A program made the translations under genes and the position numbers. The notes under the pieces were generated by a model. The model ran no database searches, was not told the origin of the DNA, and saw only the letters and a program-made list of their open reading frames with translations. A stretch of DNA of 64,000 nt from Caproicibacterium argilliputei (GTDB lineage Bacteria; Bacillota; Clostridia; Oscillospirales; Acutalibacteraceae), in assembly GCF_029211325.2 (NCBI RefSeq), contig NZ_CP135996.1, positions 186,001 to 250,000 of the forward strand, read 5' to 3'. Position 1 is the first letter of the stretch. Every line of letters begins with the position of its first letter. Below, one piece after another: positions 1 through 7,506 of the stretch.

Positions 1-475
1 TAAATGCATCACTATTGTCTTGATATCCATTATGCCCATAATTTGAAACAGTTAGATCCGTTGCTCTTTGGGCAGCGTTATAAACTTTCACAGCTTGAAC
101 CGGATGCCTAAGTGCAAGTTTCTTTTCTTCAGCATTTAGGTCGCCACCGTATCCATATCCAAGAATGTTAGCGTTAATTCCATTTTGAGTTATCTCAGAA
201 GATTCTGCTTGACGCAGATGTCCGCTTTCAACAAAGTTAAGTAAAAACTTATTTTGCTCAGCTTCCGTACTCTCTGGGTAACTGGAGACAAAGTCTTTCC
301 ATGCCTTGGACATGATTGCAATGTCGTTCCAATCGTTCACTTCGCCAACAAAAGAATATGTAGTTTCGGTCTGAGATGTAGAAGAAATCTCAGCCGCTTT
401 TGCAGGAAGCGATGTGCCAACTACACTAAAGAGAAGTGCACTTACTGCCAGAAGTGATAAAACTGTCCTCTTCAT
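1..475 (-). CDS. Secreted protein, DUF6973-like, 3' end outside window
   Basis: The first 158 codons of a leftward gene that runs off the window. The start is ATG at 475, with an AGGAGG-type ribosome-binding site at about 483-488. The N-terminus is a classical signal peptide: KR, a hydrophobic core, then AKA before AE at about residue 27. The mature part contains HPVQAVKVYNAAQRAT followed by NGYQDNSDAFR. That pattern recalls the secreted Firmicutes family with the DUF6973 domain, whose biochemical role I do not know. A TTGACA/TATAAT promoter with a 16-bp spacer lies upstream at 646-673. Family assignment is from memory of the motif; a secreted protein is well supported. Confidence 0.7.
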   Translation of the reverse strand, partial: MKRTVLSLLAVSALLFSVVGTSLPAKAAEISSTSQTETTYSFVGEVNDWNDIAIMSKAWKDFVSSYPESTEAEQNKFLLNFVESGHLRQAESSEITQNGINANILGYGYGGDLNAEEKKLALRHPVQAVKVYNAAQRATDLTVSNYGHNGYQDNSDAF

Positions 476-645
476 TTGAACAACCTCCTTTTACAGGAAA
501 ACTGGCCGTGAATTTTAGGTTTCTTCTCCTATTTCACACCACATTATGGACTTGGGAATTTTTCACCCTTTTTAATAAAACATGGGGCTCAATCCTAATT
601 TCCAAAATTGTCCAAACATACGCATAATATTTTTCTTCATAAAAG

Positions 646-684
646 ATTATATATCATAAAATAAATTTGTCAATAGCAAATTTA
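646..684 (-). promoter_or_regulatory. Leftward promoter with overlapping dyad
   Basis: On the minus strand TTGACA (673-668), a 16-bp spacer and TATAAT (651-646) form a near-consensus sigma-A promoter for the secreted-protein gene. A perfect inverted repeat TAAATTTG / CAAATTTA (662-669 and 677-684, 7-bp spacer) covers the -35 box and could be an operator. Confidence 0.55.
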
Positions 685-690
685 TTTTTC

Positions 691-735
691 TTGATATTTA
701 TTTGATATAAGTATAAAATATGAGTATAAAATATG
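691..735 (+). promoter_or_regulatory. PadR promoter with tandem 13-bp repeat
   Basis: TTGATA (691-696), a 17-bp spacer and TAAAAT (714-719) make a plausible rightward promoter. The 13-mer AGTATAAAATATG occurs twice head to tail (710-722 and 723-735), overlapping the -10 and the start region. This is a good candidate binding site for the PadR repressor encoded just downstream. Confidence 0.5.
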
Positions 736-751
736 TTCAAAGGGTTTTAAT

Positions 752-1114
752 ATGGAACAAATCAGCGGTAGTGTAGAAGGTTTGGAAGAAAAGATGAAAA
801 AGGCAACCTGTGAGATGCTAACTCTATTTCTTTTTGAGAAACATGAAATGTTTGTCAATGAGGTTGCAACAGAGTTAGAAAGTCTCAGCAACGGGGTGTT
901 TACTATTTCATTCCCATATGCCGTGATCTATCGAATGGAACGGCATGGGTATGTGCAGCTCAAAGATAAACATATCGCAAAAGATGGCCGTTTGCGACAG
1001 TTTTATGAGATCACGGACAAGGGCCGCAGCTATCTTGCGGAGCTGTTGGATAGTTACGACAAGATAAACAAGGGGATTTCTGCAATTTTACATTCGGACG
1101 GGGGCATAGAATAA
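752..1114 (+). CDS. PadR-family transcriptional regulator
   Basis: A 120-residue protein with the PadR winged-helix pattern: an N-terminal helix (TCEMLTLFLF), a recognition region ending in AVIYRMERHGYVQLKD, the wing (KDGRLRQFYEITDKGRSYL) and a C-terminal dimerisation helix. PadR proteins are usually repressors that sense small molecules or control envelope stress operons. The ATG at 752 is preceded by a weak AAAGGG; an internal ATG at 794 is an alternative start. The stop overlaps the next ATG (TAATG), so the two genes are translationally coupled. Tandem 13-bp repeats in its promoter suggest autoregulation. Ligand and regulon are unknown. Confidence 0.85.
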   Translation: MEQISGSVEGLEEKMKKATCEMLTLFLFEKHEMFVNEVATELESLSNGVFTISFPYAVIYRMERHGYVQLKDKHIAKDGRLRQFYEITDKGRSYLAELLDSYDKINKGISAILHSDGGIE

Positions 1115-1527
1115 TGGAAACCATTGCCCAGAAATATAGAAAAGCAGTAAAAAAGCATTTGATGTATCCTAAGAAATACCGACAGAAATATCTACAGGTT
1201 TTGAAAAATGATTTAGACGCATGTTTGGAGGAAAACCCCGGCGCTTCCTTTCGTGATTTGGAAACCTGCCTCGGTTCACCGCAATCAGTAGCAAAATCTT
1301 ATTTAGAAGAAATATCACCTGATGTACTAAACACCTACTTGCGAAAACGTAAAAGGAAAATATGGATTGGCATTGTAAGTGGCACCGTTTTACTTGTATT
1401 ACTAATCGCTTTAGTCATTTACATAGGCCGCATGCATTCGGGATTCACCGAAGAAACTAAGGTGACGGTTTATACCTCGTCAGATGTTTCTGTTCCCAGC
1501 GTTCCATCTAAGGCAGTGCCTTCATAG
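1114..1527 (+). CDS. Single-pass membrane protein paired with PadR
   Basis: A 137-residue protein coupled to padR by a TAATG overlap. Residues 1-85 are charged and helical, with an HAAS-like pattern (KYRQKYLQVLKNDLDACLEENP, then a ...LETCLGSPQSVAKSYLEE region). That is the layout of the small proteins that travel with PadR regulators (DUF1700/DUF6120-like). One transmembrane helix spans about 88-108 (IGIVSGTVLLVLLIALVIYI) and is followed by a Ser/Thr/Val-rich tail. Such partners are thought to modulate PadR-controlled envelope functions, but nothing specific can be assigned here. Placement as second gene of the operon is clear. Confidence 0.65.
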   Translation: METIAQKYRKAVKKHLMYPKKYRQKYLQVLKNDLDACLEENPGASFRDLETCLGSPQSVAKSYLEEISPDVLNTYLRKRKRKIWIGIVSGTVLLVLLIALVIYIGRMHSGFTEETKVTVYTSSDVSVPSVPSKAVPS

Positions 1528-1565
1528 ATAAATCCATAAATTTACAAGGAAAGGTGAGATTTCAA

Positions 1566-2060
1566 ATGAAACGGATTTTAAGTTTTCTGTTAGTGAGTGC
1601 CCTATGCCTGTGTTTTGTCGTACCCTCTTTTGCTGCCGAGACCGTTCCACAACAGAACGATAAAACAATCGTCAGCGTGTCTGAAAAAGATTTGGGCAAT
1701 GGATTCACAATGAGAACAGTCATTTCCATCCCGAAAACTGGCAAAAGTATACATTCTAATACTTAGACACAGACAAAAACCGCCAGTGCAACAAGTACCG
1801 TTAGACACGATGGCACTTGGGTCGGCTCAATAACGCTAACTGCAAATTTTGGTTACAACAGATCTTCCGCGTGGGTAAATCGGATGAGCACCAGCCATAG
1901 GATTGCAAGTGGCTGGACTTATAAAAATGAACGTACTTGGAAAAGTGGCGGAACCGCAAACATGTCAGCTTCCATGTCTAAAAAATTGGGATTTATTCCT
2001 ATCACAACAGTTGATCCCTCCGTATCTATTACCTGTTCTCCAACCGGACAAATTTCCTAA
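1566..2060 (+). pseudogene. Secreted protein gene with in-frame amber stop
   Basis: The reading frame opens at ATG 1566 behind AAGGAAAGG and encodes a signal peptide (MKRILSFLLVSALCLC..., A-rich cleavage site near residue 23). It is stopped by TAG at 1764-1766 (codon 67), yet the same frame continues without a shift for 97 more codons to TAA at 2058-2060. The distal part is protein-like (WVGSITLTANFGYNRSSAW, then WTYKNERTWKSGG), rich in Gly, Ser, Thr and aromatics as in secreted beta proteins. The simplest reading is a recent nonsense mutation, for example CAG to TAG. I do not recognise the family. Confidence 0.7.
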
Positions 2061-2187
2061 TTCACATTTTTCATATACGCTCTTGCCGCAAATTCATATC
2101 CGCTTCCTTTCTGCTTCAAACGTCCCCGCCCTTCGCGGCGGCATTGGCATTTGAAACGGAAACGCTGCCAGAGCGTATAACACACTA

Positions 2188-2288
2188 CACTTTGCTTCGC
2201 AAAGTGCGTGTGCCAAAGGGGGTGCCCCCTTTGGAAACCCCGCGAAACAACTGGCGGTATTCAGCCCCTTCATGGGTTGAATACCGCC
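2188..2288. repeat. Array of three strong hairpins, oriT-like
   Basis: Three perfect inverted repeats lie within 101 bp: CACTTTGC/GCAAAGTG (2188-2206, 3-nt loop), CCAAAGGGGG/CCCCCTTTGG (2213-2234, 2-nt loop) and an 11-bp arm pair GGCGGTATTCA/TGAATACCGCC (2253-2288). None is followed by a T-run, so they are poor terminators. Clusters like this are typical of transfer-origin regions of Tn1549-type conjugative elements. That comparison is from memory and unverified. Confidence 0.5.
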
Positions 2289-2357
2289 GGTTTGTTGTTA
2301 GAAACCCTTCGGGCTGTACTGCACAGGCAAGGTCAGCGTGAGTACTTGTTGGTTTCC

Positions 2358-2483
2358 TTAGCTTTGGGAAACTCCTTGCTCCCATTTGGAAACTGTTTGC
2401 CGCACCACATTCAGCTTGATAGCACGTTCTTCTTGCGAAAGTCCTTTTGATTTTCTAATTGCCTTTATGTTTTCGTTTAACAT
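2358..2483 (-). pseudogene. Truncated XRE-family HTH regulator
   Basis: ATG at 2483, behind AAAGGTGG on the minus strand, opens a 41-residue frame that is a typical Cro/C1-type helix-turn-helix: NENIKAIRKSKGLSQEE... then VVRQTVSKWEQG. Full-length relatives continue after the SKWE motif with the fourth and fifth helices and usually a sensor or dimer domain. Here the frame ends with TAA right after GVSQS, so only the DNA-binding core is left. The second helix reads SQEER where Leu is usual. It sits next to the hairpin array and is best read as a fragment left by rearrangement. Confidence 0.6.
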
Positions 2484-2766
2484 TAGGGATAACCACCTTT
2501 CAGTTGTTATCACAATTATATGAAAACCTGCCCGTTGCGGCAAGCAACGCATATTAACATTTATAATTTTCTTGTCAACTTCGCTTTATCATTCCGCATA
2601 TGGCACCCGAAAATACTCCAGATACTTCTTAGGAAGACTGGCGCTTTCGGGCTTTGCGAGTGGGCGAAATAGATGTTTTTAGATTTGGCGGGGTTTTGTG
2701 AACGGAATGAAACTTAGAAAGCTTTTCGAAAATCATGTGTCGTATAAACTGAACAGGAGTTGAAAA

Positions 2767-3597
2767 ATGCGTTTCGTTGATACATATCTTGATGTAGTAA
2801 GACTCTGTGCATTGGATCATTTTGATATGGATGTTTGGAAAGAGTATGCCGACCGAATCTCGCCTTATTTGTATTCCAAAGTGGTTGGTGATGTGAAAGA
2901 TTACGATTTTGAAGTTGAAGTGCTGCCGGTTGTGAAAAAAGCGATGATGAACAAAGACCTCATCAACACAATCCACGAGAATTATCAGATTGTGACGCAA
3001 AATTTAAATGCCAAATTTAGATCTTGTTTTAGGAAAACATTGGATGCCTATGTCATTTTATACTTGGGCTTATGCAACGGAGCAGGATGGGCTACTTCTT
3101 TAGGAACGCAAAGAGTTGTGCTGATTGGCATTGAAAAAATTATTGAACTGGAATGGTACGATAAAACCACACTCTTCTCTCTCATTTCTCATGAACTGGG
3201 TCATATTTGGCACGAGGAAGCAGGGGGCGCTTTTGGAAAACAAAATACAGAAAAAGAAAAGGCGGTATTTCAATTGTTCAGTGAGGGAATTGCCATGCGT
3301 TGCGAACAAATGTTATGCGGTGACGACCAATTTTACCACCAAGATAAAGACGGATGGCTATCATGGTGCCAACTGCATAAAAGAGAAATACAACAGGAAT
3401 ATCTGTATAGAGTTCAAAACGGAATCCGTATTCAAGATTTTTTCGGCGATTGGTGTGCTTATCAAGGATATTCTGCTGTTGGTTATTATTTGGGTTGTGA
3501 GTTCGTTAAGCACCTTATGTGCAAACAAAGCCTTAAACAATTGGCACAGCTAAACAATGGGGAGATATACAACGAGCTTGTATTATTTGTACAGTAA
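2767..3597 (+). CDS. Putative zinc metalloprotease-like protein (HExxH)
   Basis: A 276-residue protein with a good ribosome-binding site (AGGAG, 7 nt before ATG). Residues about 138-160 contain SLISHELGHIWHEE, an HExxH zinc-binding motif. About 30 residues on, QLFSEGIAMRCEQ offers a glutamate in the place expected of the third ligand in gluzincin-type peptidases. The family resembles the predicted Zn-dependent proteases grouped with DUF2268-like proteins. There is no signal peptide, so it would be cytoplasmic. The C-terminus (GDWCAYQGYSAVGYYLGCEFV) looks like the conserved helix that closes such active sites. The gene stands alone between mobile-element remnants, and its substrate is unknown. 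Confidence 0.6.
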   Translation: MRFVDTYLDVVRLCALDHFDMDVWKEYADRISPYLYSKVVGDVKDYDFEVEVLPVVKKAMMNKDLINTIHENYQIVTQNLNAKFRSCFRKTLDAYVILYLGLCNGAGWATSLGTQRVVLIGIEKIIELEWYDKTTLFSLISHELGHIWHEEAGGAFGKQNTEKEKAVFQLFSEGIAMRCEQMLCGDDQFYHQDKDGWLSWCQLHKREIQQEYLYRVQNGIRIQDFFGDWCAYQGYSAVGYYLGCEFVKHLMCKQSLKQLAQLNNGEIYNELVLFVQ

Positions 3598-3607
3598 ATA
3601 ACAGTGC

Positions 3608-3829
3608 TCATCCCGGCAACCCGACTGCCACGCCGGCCTTAAACTCCACGGTAAATTTGTCCGCGGCAACTTGTTTGCCGCTGTAGACAGTGACCTTTTC
3701 AATTAGCCGCCAGATGATGGTTTTCTTTCTCTAGGTATACCGGTAAATCCGGCGGAAAAATTCCCCGCAGCCGTCGCAGTAGACAATGTCCGACAGGCAG
3801 ACGCTTCTGCGAAATGCCGCTTCATTCAT
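3608..3829 (-). pseudogene. Remnant of a large serine recombinase (C-terminal end)
   Basis: Read leftward from 3829 to the TGA at 3608-3610, one frame of 74 codons with a single internal TAG looks like the tail of a Tn4451/TndX-type large serine recombinase. It has a zinc-ribbon half (DIVYCDGCGEFFRRI) and then the characteristic end (RLIEKVTVYSG... KFTVEFKAGVAV). The catalytic N-terminal domain is absent. These recombinases sit at the very end of their element, so this marks the probable inner boundary of the island on the left. Confidence 0.6.
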
Positions 3830-3846
3830 TTTCTGAAATCCCCAAA

Positions 3847-3886
3847 TTGCAAACGCTTTTTACACAACTCAACAGGGTTGTAAACT
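3847..3886 (+). promoter_or_regulatory. Candidate operator / cre-like site before the TCS operon
   Basis: TTGCAAACGCTTTTTACA partly matches a catabolite-responsive element (TGWNANCGNTNWCA, with the last two positions wrong). It overlaps an imperfect dyad, TTTTACACAAC (3858-3868) against GTTGTAAACT (3877-3886). The site is 90-130 bp before the response regulator. Its role is inference. Confidence 0.3.
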
Positions 3887-3978
3887 GAAAGGGGCGGGAT
3901 TATAATGGTTGTGTCTAGGAGCGGCGGGGAGCGCTGCTGACTGGGCGTGCAAAAAACGATCGATGGGGAGGAATCGTT

Positions 3979-5547
3979 TTGGATGGTTGCTGCAAAGTTC
4001 TGGTGGTGGAGGATGAATACCTGACCAGACGGGGAATTCGCAATATGGTGGATTGGGAATCGAACGGATTTGAAATTGTCGGTGAAGCAACCAATGGGGC
4101 GGAGGCTTTGGAACAATTGGAGAAGTGCCACCCGAATATTGTGCTGACGGATATTATTATGCCCGTCATGGACGGGCGGGAATTGGAAAAGGAGATCTGC
4201 CGCAGGTACCCGGAGGTTCGCGTGGTGGTTCTGAGCAGTTACAGTGACTTTGACTATGTACACGATTCGTTCCAAAGCGGTGCGGTGGATTATATCCTGA
4301 AGCCGACACTTAACCCGGAAAACCTTCTGATGGTCATGAAAAAAGCCGCCGCAGGTATTTCGGGCATTTCACACCACGGCGCGTGTGACCTTTCACTGGC
4401 AGTGTGTGCCGAAAAATACCTTTCCGGCTTTTCTGATGAGCATAACAGGGAAACCCTGGAAAAGGTATTTACCCGCCCCTGCTTCATAATGATGGGAATG
4501 GATCGTGCAAGGCTGTTTGGGCGCGGTACAGAATCGCTGGAGTACCAGTCGGGCCTGCTCACCTTGCAGGTGAACGCGCTTCTTGCGGATATTCCGTATG
4601 TGCAGCTTGTTCTGGAGGAATCCCTCCTCCTTTTAATTGTAAATTTTTCCGCTGAGCAGGAAGATTTTGTCCGCAAGTCCCTGCGGTGCTGCGCAGAACA
4701 GATTGCCCGAAAGGAGCCCCGGACTTTTTACATTTGCACTTCTACCGTGTCTACACTTTCTGCACTAAAGCAGCTGCTTTCAGGGTCGTTTCAGCAAAAA
4801 GCGGACAGCTTTTTTTATTATAAAGGACAGCATTTTATGGAGCCTCAGGATTTTTATCTTGCTGCGCCTGCAGAAAAATTCAATATGGACAGTTATATGT
4901 GGTATCTCGGCAGCCTTCAGGTAACAGAAGCTCTTGAGATGCTGGAGGACTATGTGGGCAAGGTGCTGAAAGAACGGTCATTGGGGGAAATGGAGCTCAA
5001 GGCGCTGGTTCAAAATGCATGGTACCCCATCCTTTCCATGCTGGAGGATCAAGGACTGGACCCGGCTGCGCTAACCAATCTGAAACGGGACTGCTTAAAT
5101 CGAATCTATGCCTGCTCGTATTGTGAGGATTTTACCGATATGTTTGCTGTGGTGCAGTCTGATTTCAAGGCAATTGTCGGTAGGTATGAAATTAACGCCG
5201 GCGACAGCATCAGCCGAAAGATTCTGCAGTACATAAATGGGCATTATAATGAACCGCTGACGCTGGCGGATCTTGCCCAGCGGTTTAATTTCAATTACAC
5301 CTATTTGTCGTCTTATTTTCATACGCACTATCAGGAGAGGTTCAGTGAATACCTGAATCGGGAGCGCGTGCGGCATGCTTCGGAGCTTCTAAGACAGGGA
5401 AAGCTCTCTGTTGCAGACGTCTGCACAGAAGTGGGGTATGCGGATCAGAGCTATTTTACCCGCGTATTTAAAAAAATGACAGGAATCCCTCCCGGTGAGT
5501 ATCGGAAGCGCTGCAAACAGGGAGGACGCAATGAAGAAGAAGAGTGA
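3979..5547 (+). CDS. YesN-type response regulator (REC + AraC HTH)
   Basis: A 522-residue regulator. Residues 1-120 are a receiver domain with the acidic pair (VVEDE, Asp12), phospho-acceptor Asp58 (IVLTDIIMP) and Lys in ILKPT. The long middle part is of unknown fold. About 420-515 is an AraC/XylS double helix-turn-helix (LTLADLAQRFNFNYTYLSSYF ... VADVCTEVGYADQSYFTRVF). TTG at 3979 is chosen because GGGAGG ends 7 nt upstream and the receiver fold starts at once. It overlaps the kinase gene by 17 bp. YesN-type regulators activate neighbouring sugar ABC importers, here most likely the binding protein and permeases at 7507-10714. Confidence 0.9.
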   Translation: MDGCCKVLVVEDEYLTRRGIRNMVDWESNGFEIVGEATNGAEALEQLEKCHPNIVLTDIIMPVMDGRELEKEICRRYPEVRVVVLSSYSDFDYVHDSFQSGAVDYILKPTLNPENLLMVMKKAAAGISGISHHGACDLSLAVCAEKYLSGFSDEHNRETLEKVFTRPCFIMMGMDRARLFGRGTESLEYQSGLLTLQVNALLADIPYVQLVLEESLLLLIVNFSAEQEDFVRKSLRCCAEQIARKEPRTFYICTSTVSTLSALKQLLSGSFQQKADSFFYYKGQHFMEPQDFYLAAPAEKFNMDSYMWYLGSLQVTEALEMLEDYVGKVLKERSLGEMELKALVQNAWYPILSMLEDQGLDPAALTNLKRDCLNRIYACSYCEDFTDMFAVVQSDFKAIVGRYEINAGDSISRKILQYINGHYNEPLTLADLAQRFNFNYTYLSSYFHTHYQERFSEYLNRERVRHASELLRQGKLSVADVCTEVGYADQSYFTRVFKKMTGIPPGEYRKRCKQGGRNEEEE

Positions 5548-7330
5548 AAGCCGCGGGCATGGTTTTTCCGGCGGTCTGTTTTTGAAAATTGCCGCCGTGG
5601 TTGTACCGGGGGTACTGCTGGTTTCAGCTTCCACCCTTGGTGTGGCGCTGCACACGACCCGTATGGGATATGTGGATACGATGAGCCGTTCCAGTCAGCA
5701 GATTCTTTCCACTGTAAAGACGAATATGGAATCTGTCAATGACAAGATTACCAATGTGGAGTTAACCGTAAACGGAAGCGAGGCATTTTCTCGGTACTTT
5801 CAGTCACAGGGGGAGCTGCCGGACACTTACAATCAGGTCTATATCATGCAGAAAGAACTGAAAACAGTTCTTCCCATGACATTCTACGATGTTGCCGTTG
5901 TAGGAGAAAACGGCCGCGTTTTTGTCAGCAACGGCTCCAGCTTGTCCCTGACGGCAGAAAGGTTCCTATCCAGTGCGGCGGTGAAAGAGGCTCGGCAGCA
6001 GCCGAACCGCATCCTGTACTGTTTTGTATCGCATGGAATTACAAAGGGGTCTGCTTCAGCAGCTTCGTTTATGGCGATTAAGGCGCTTACTCACCAGGGA
6101 GCCCAAAAGCCCTTCGGCTTTGCTTGTGTGGTGCTCAGCCAGGGGGATCTGCAGGCGTTTTTCGGCAAACTGGGAAACACCACAAACAATCTGCTGCTGA
6201 TGGATCAATCTGGGAATGTGGTTTCGTCGGTTGGCAAAATACCTGCGGGCGGGCATAATTCGCAGCTTGCCGTAACACTGCGGCAAATGCAGTCCCAGGG
6301 AAAGGCGAGTCTGTACGCAAATGTTCTGGGCAAAAGGACACTGATTCTGCAGGTGAATATTCCGCGCTGGAACCTTCACCTGGTCAGTTTGTTTGACTAC
6401 ACCAAGGCCGCCCGCGAATTTGAAAGCGGCATTTATATCTTTTTGGTTTGTTTTTTGGTTACGGCAGCTGTTCTGATTGCCGTTTTCTATTTTATCAGCG
6501 AAATCACCAGACCCATCAGCCGCCTTGCCGCCGCGATGGAGGATACCGCAAAACAAGGATTACCCAAAGAGGTGAATACCACTGGAGGAGGGCGCGAAAC
6601 ACGCCAACTCTCAAAGGCATTCAACGTGATGGTCGGGAATTTGAACGGATACGTCCACCGGCTTCTGGGACTTGAAGAGGAAAAACGCCGTATGGAAATC
6701 CATGCTTTGCAGATGCAGATTAATCCGCATTTTATTTACAATACATTGATATCGATCAAGTGGCTCATTTGGCAGGATGAACCTCAAAAAGCCGTAGAGG
6801 GCATCGACACGTTTACACAACTGCTGCGAGGCGTGTTGAGCAACAGCAACCAGGTGATTTCTGTGGCGGAGGAAGTCCAGAATTTGGAGAACTACATTTT
6901 TCTGCAGAAAATACGGTTCGGGGAGAAGATACAGACCAACGTTTCTTACAGTTCCGCATCTGCACAGTGCTGCCTGCCGAAAGTGCTTTTGCAGCCGCTT
7001 CTGGAAAATGCGTTTTTTCACGCCTTTACCGGCAGAACCGAGGGGGTCGTTTCCGCTTTTATCGACCGGCACGGCGACCACTTGATTTGCGAGATTATTG
7101 ATGATGGCGTGGGGATGACGCAGGCGGCTGCGGATGCGCTGCTGACCAGCGAACCGGGCGAAAATGGGCATTCCATCGGTATCTGGAATGTGAATGCGCG
7201 TATTTTGCTGCTGTACGGCAAACCCTACGGGGTAAAAATTTTCAGCGAGCCGGGTCACGGCACGCTGGTGCGGGTCACCCTGCCCGTAATTTCGCAGAGC
7301 AGCGAGAAGCGGGAACCTGAAAAAATTTAA
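5531..7330 (+). CDS. YesM-type sensor histidine kinase
   Basis: A 599-residue membrane kinase. A short basic tail is followed by one transmembrane helix (about 15-38), an extracytoplasmic sensor of some 260 residues, a second helix (about 300-323), a HAMP linker and the His_kinase domain with INPHFIYNTL (His400). The ATPase domain has the N box (LLENAFFHAF), DDGVGM and GIWNVNARI. The ATG at 5531 lies 5 nt after GGAGG, inside the end of the regulator gene. This family senses extracellular sugars, often through a binding protein. With the upstream regulator it should control the downstream importer. Confidence 0.9.
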   Translation: MKKKSESRGHGFSGGLFLKIAAVVVPGVLLVSASTLGVALHTTRMGYVDTMSRSSQQILSTVKTNMESVNDKITNVELTVNGSEAFSRYFQSQGELPDTYNQVYIMQKELKTVLPMTFYDVAVVGENGRVFVSNGSSLSLTAERFLSSAAVKEARQQPNRILYCFVSHGITKGSASAASFMAIKALTHQGAQKPFGFACVVLSQGDLQAFFGKLGNTTNNLLLMDQSGNVVSSVGKIPAGGHNSQLAVTLRQMQSQGKASLYANVLGKRTLILQVNIPRWNLHLVSLFDYTKAAREFESGIYIFLVCFLVTAAVLIAVFYFISEITRPISRLAAAMEDTAKQGLPKEVNTTGGGRETRQLSKAFNVMVGNLNGYVHRLLGLEEEKRRMEIHALQMQINPHFIYNTLISIKWLIWQDEPQKAVEGIDTFTQLLRGVLSNSNQVISVAEEVQNLENYIFLQKIRFGEKIQTNVSYSSASAQCCLPKVLLQPLLENAFFHAFTGRTEGVVSAFIDRHGDHLICEIIDDGVGMTQAAADALLTSEPGENGHSIGIWNVNARILLLYGKPYGVKIFSEPGHGTLVRVTLPVISQSSEKREPEKI

Positions 7331-7506
7331 AAACATCAAAAAAATTTAATAAAATATACCAATATGTACTGTGCAACTCCTGAAGAAATTAAAAAGATAG
7401 GCTGAAAAAAATCCTACAGAGTTTATGCAATATATGCTAAAATTGCATTGTGCTATAAAACAAATGTGTGCAAAGTTACACGAAATCTGTAAAGGGGAGT
7501 TGCAGT

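Noticed and set aside
1903-2154. An 83-codon plus-strand frame overlapping the broken secreted-protein gene
   Set aside because: It is in a different frame from the signal-peptide-bearing gene, starts inside it, lacks a ribosome-binding site and shows no export signal.
2144-2450. Short frames through the hairpin array
   Set aside because: They arise from the palindromes being open on both strands. None has a start site or protein-like composition.
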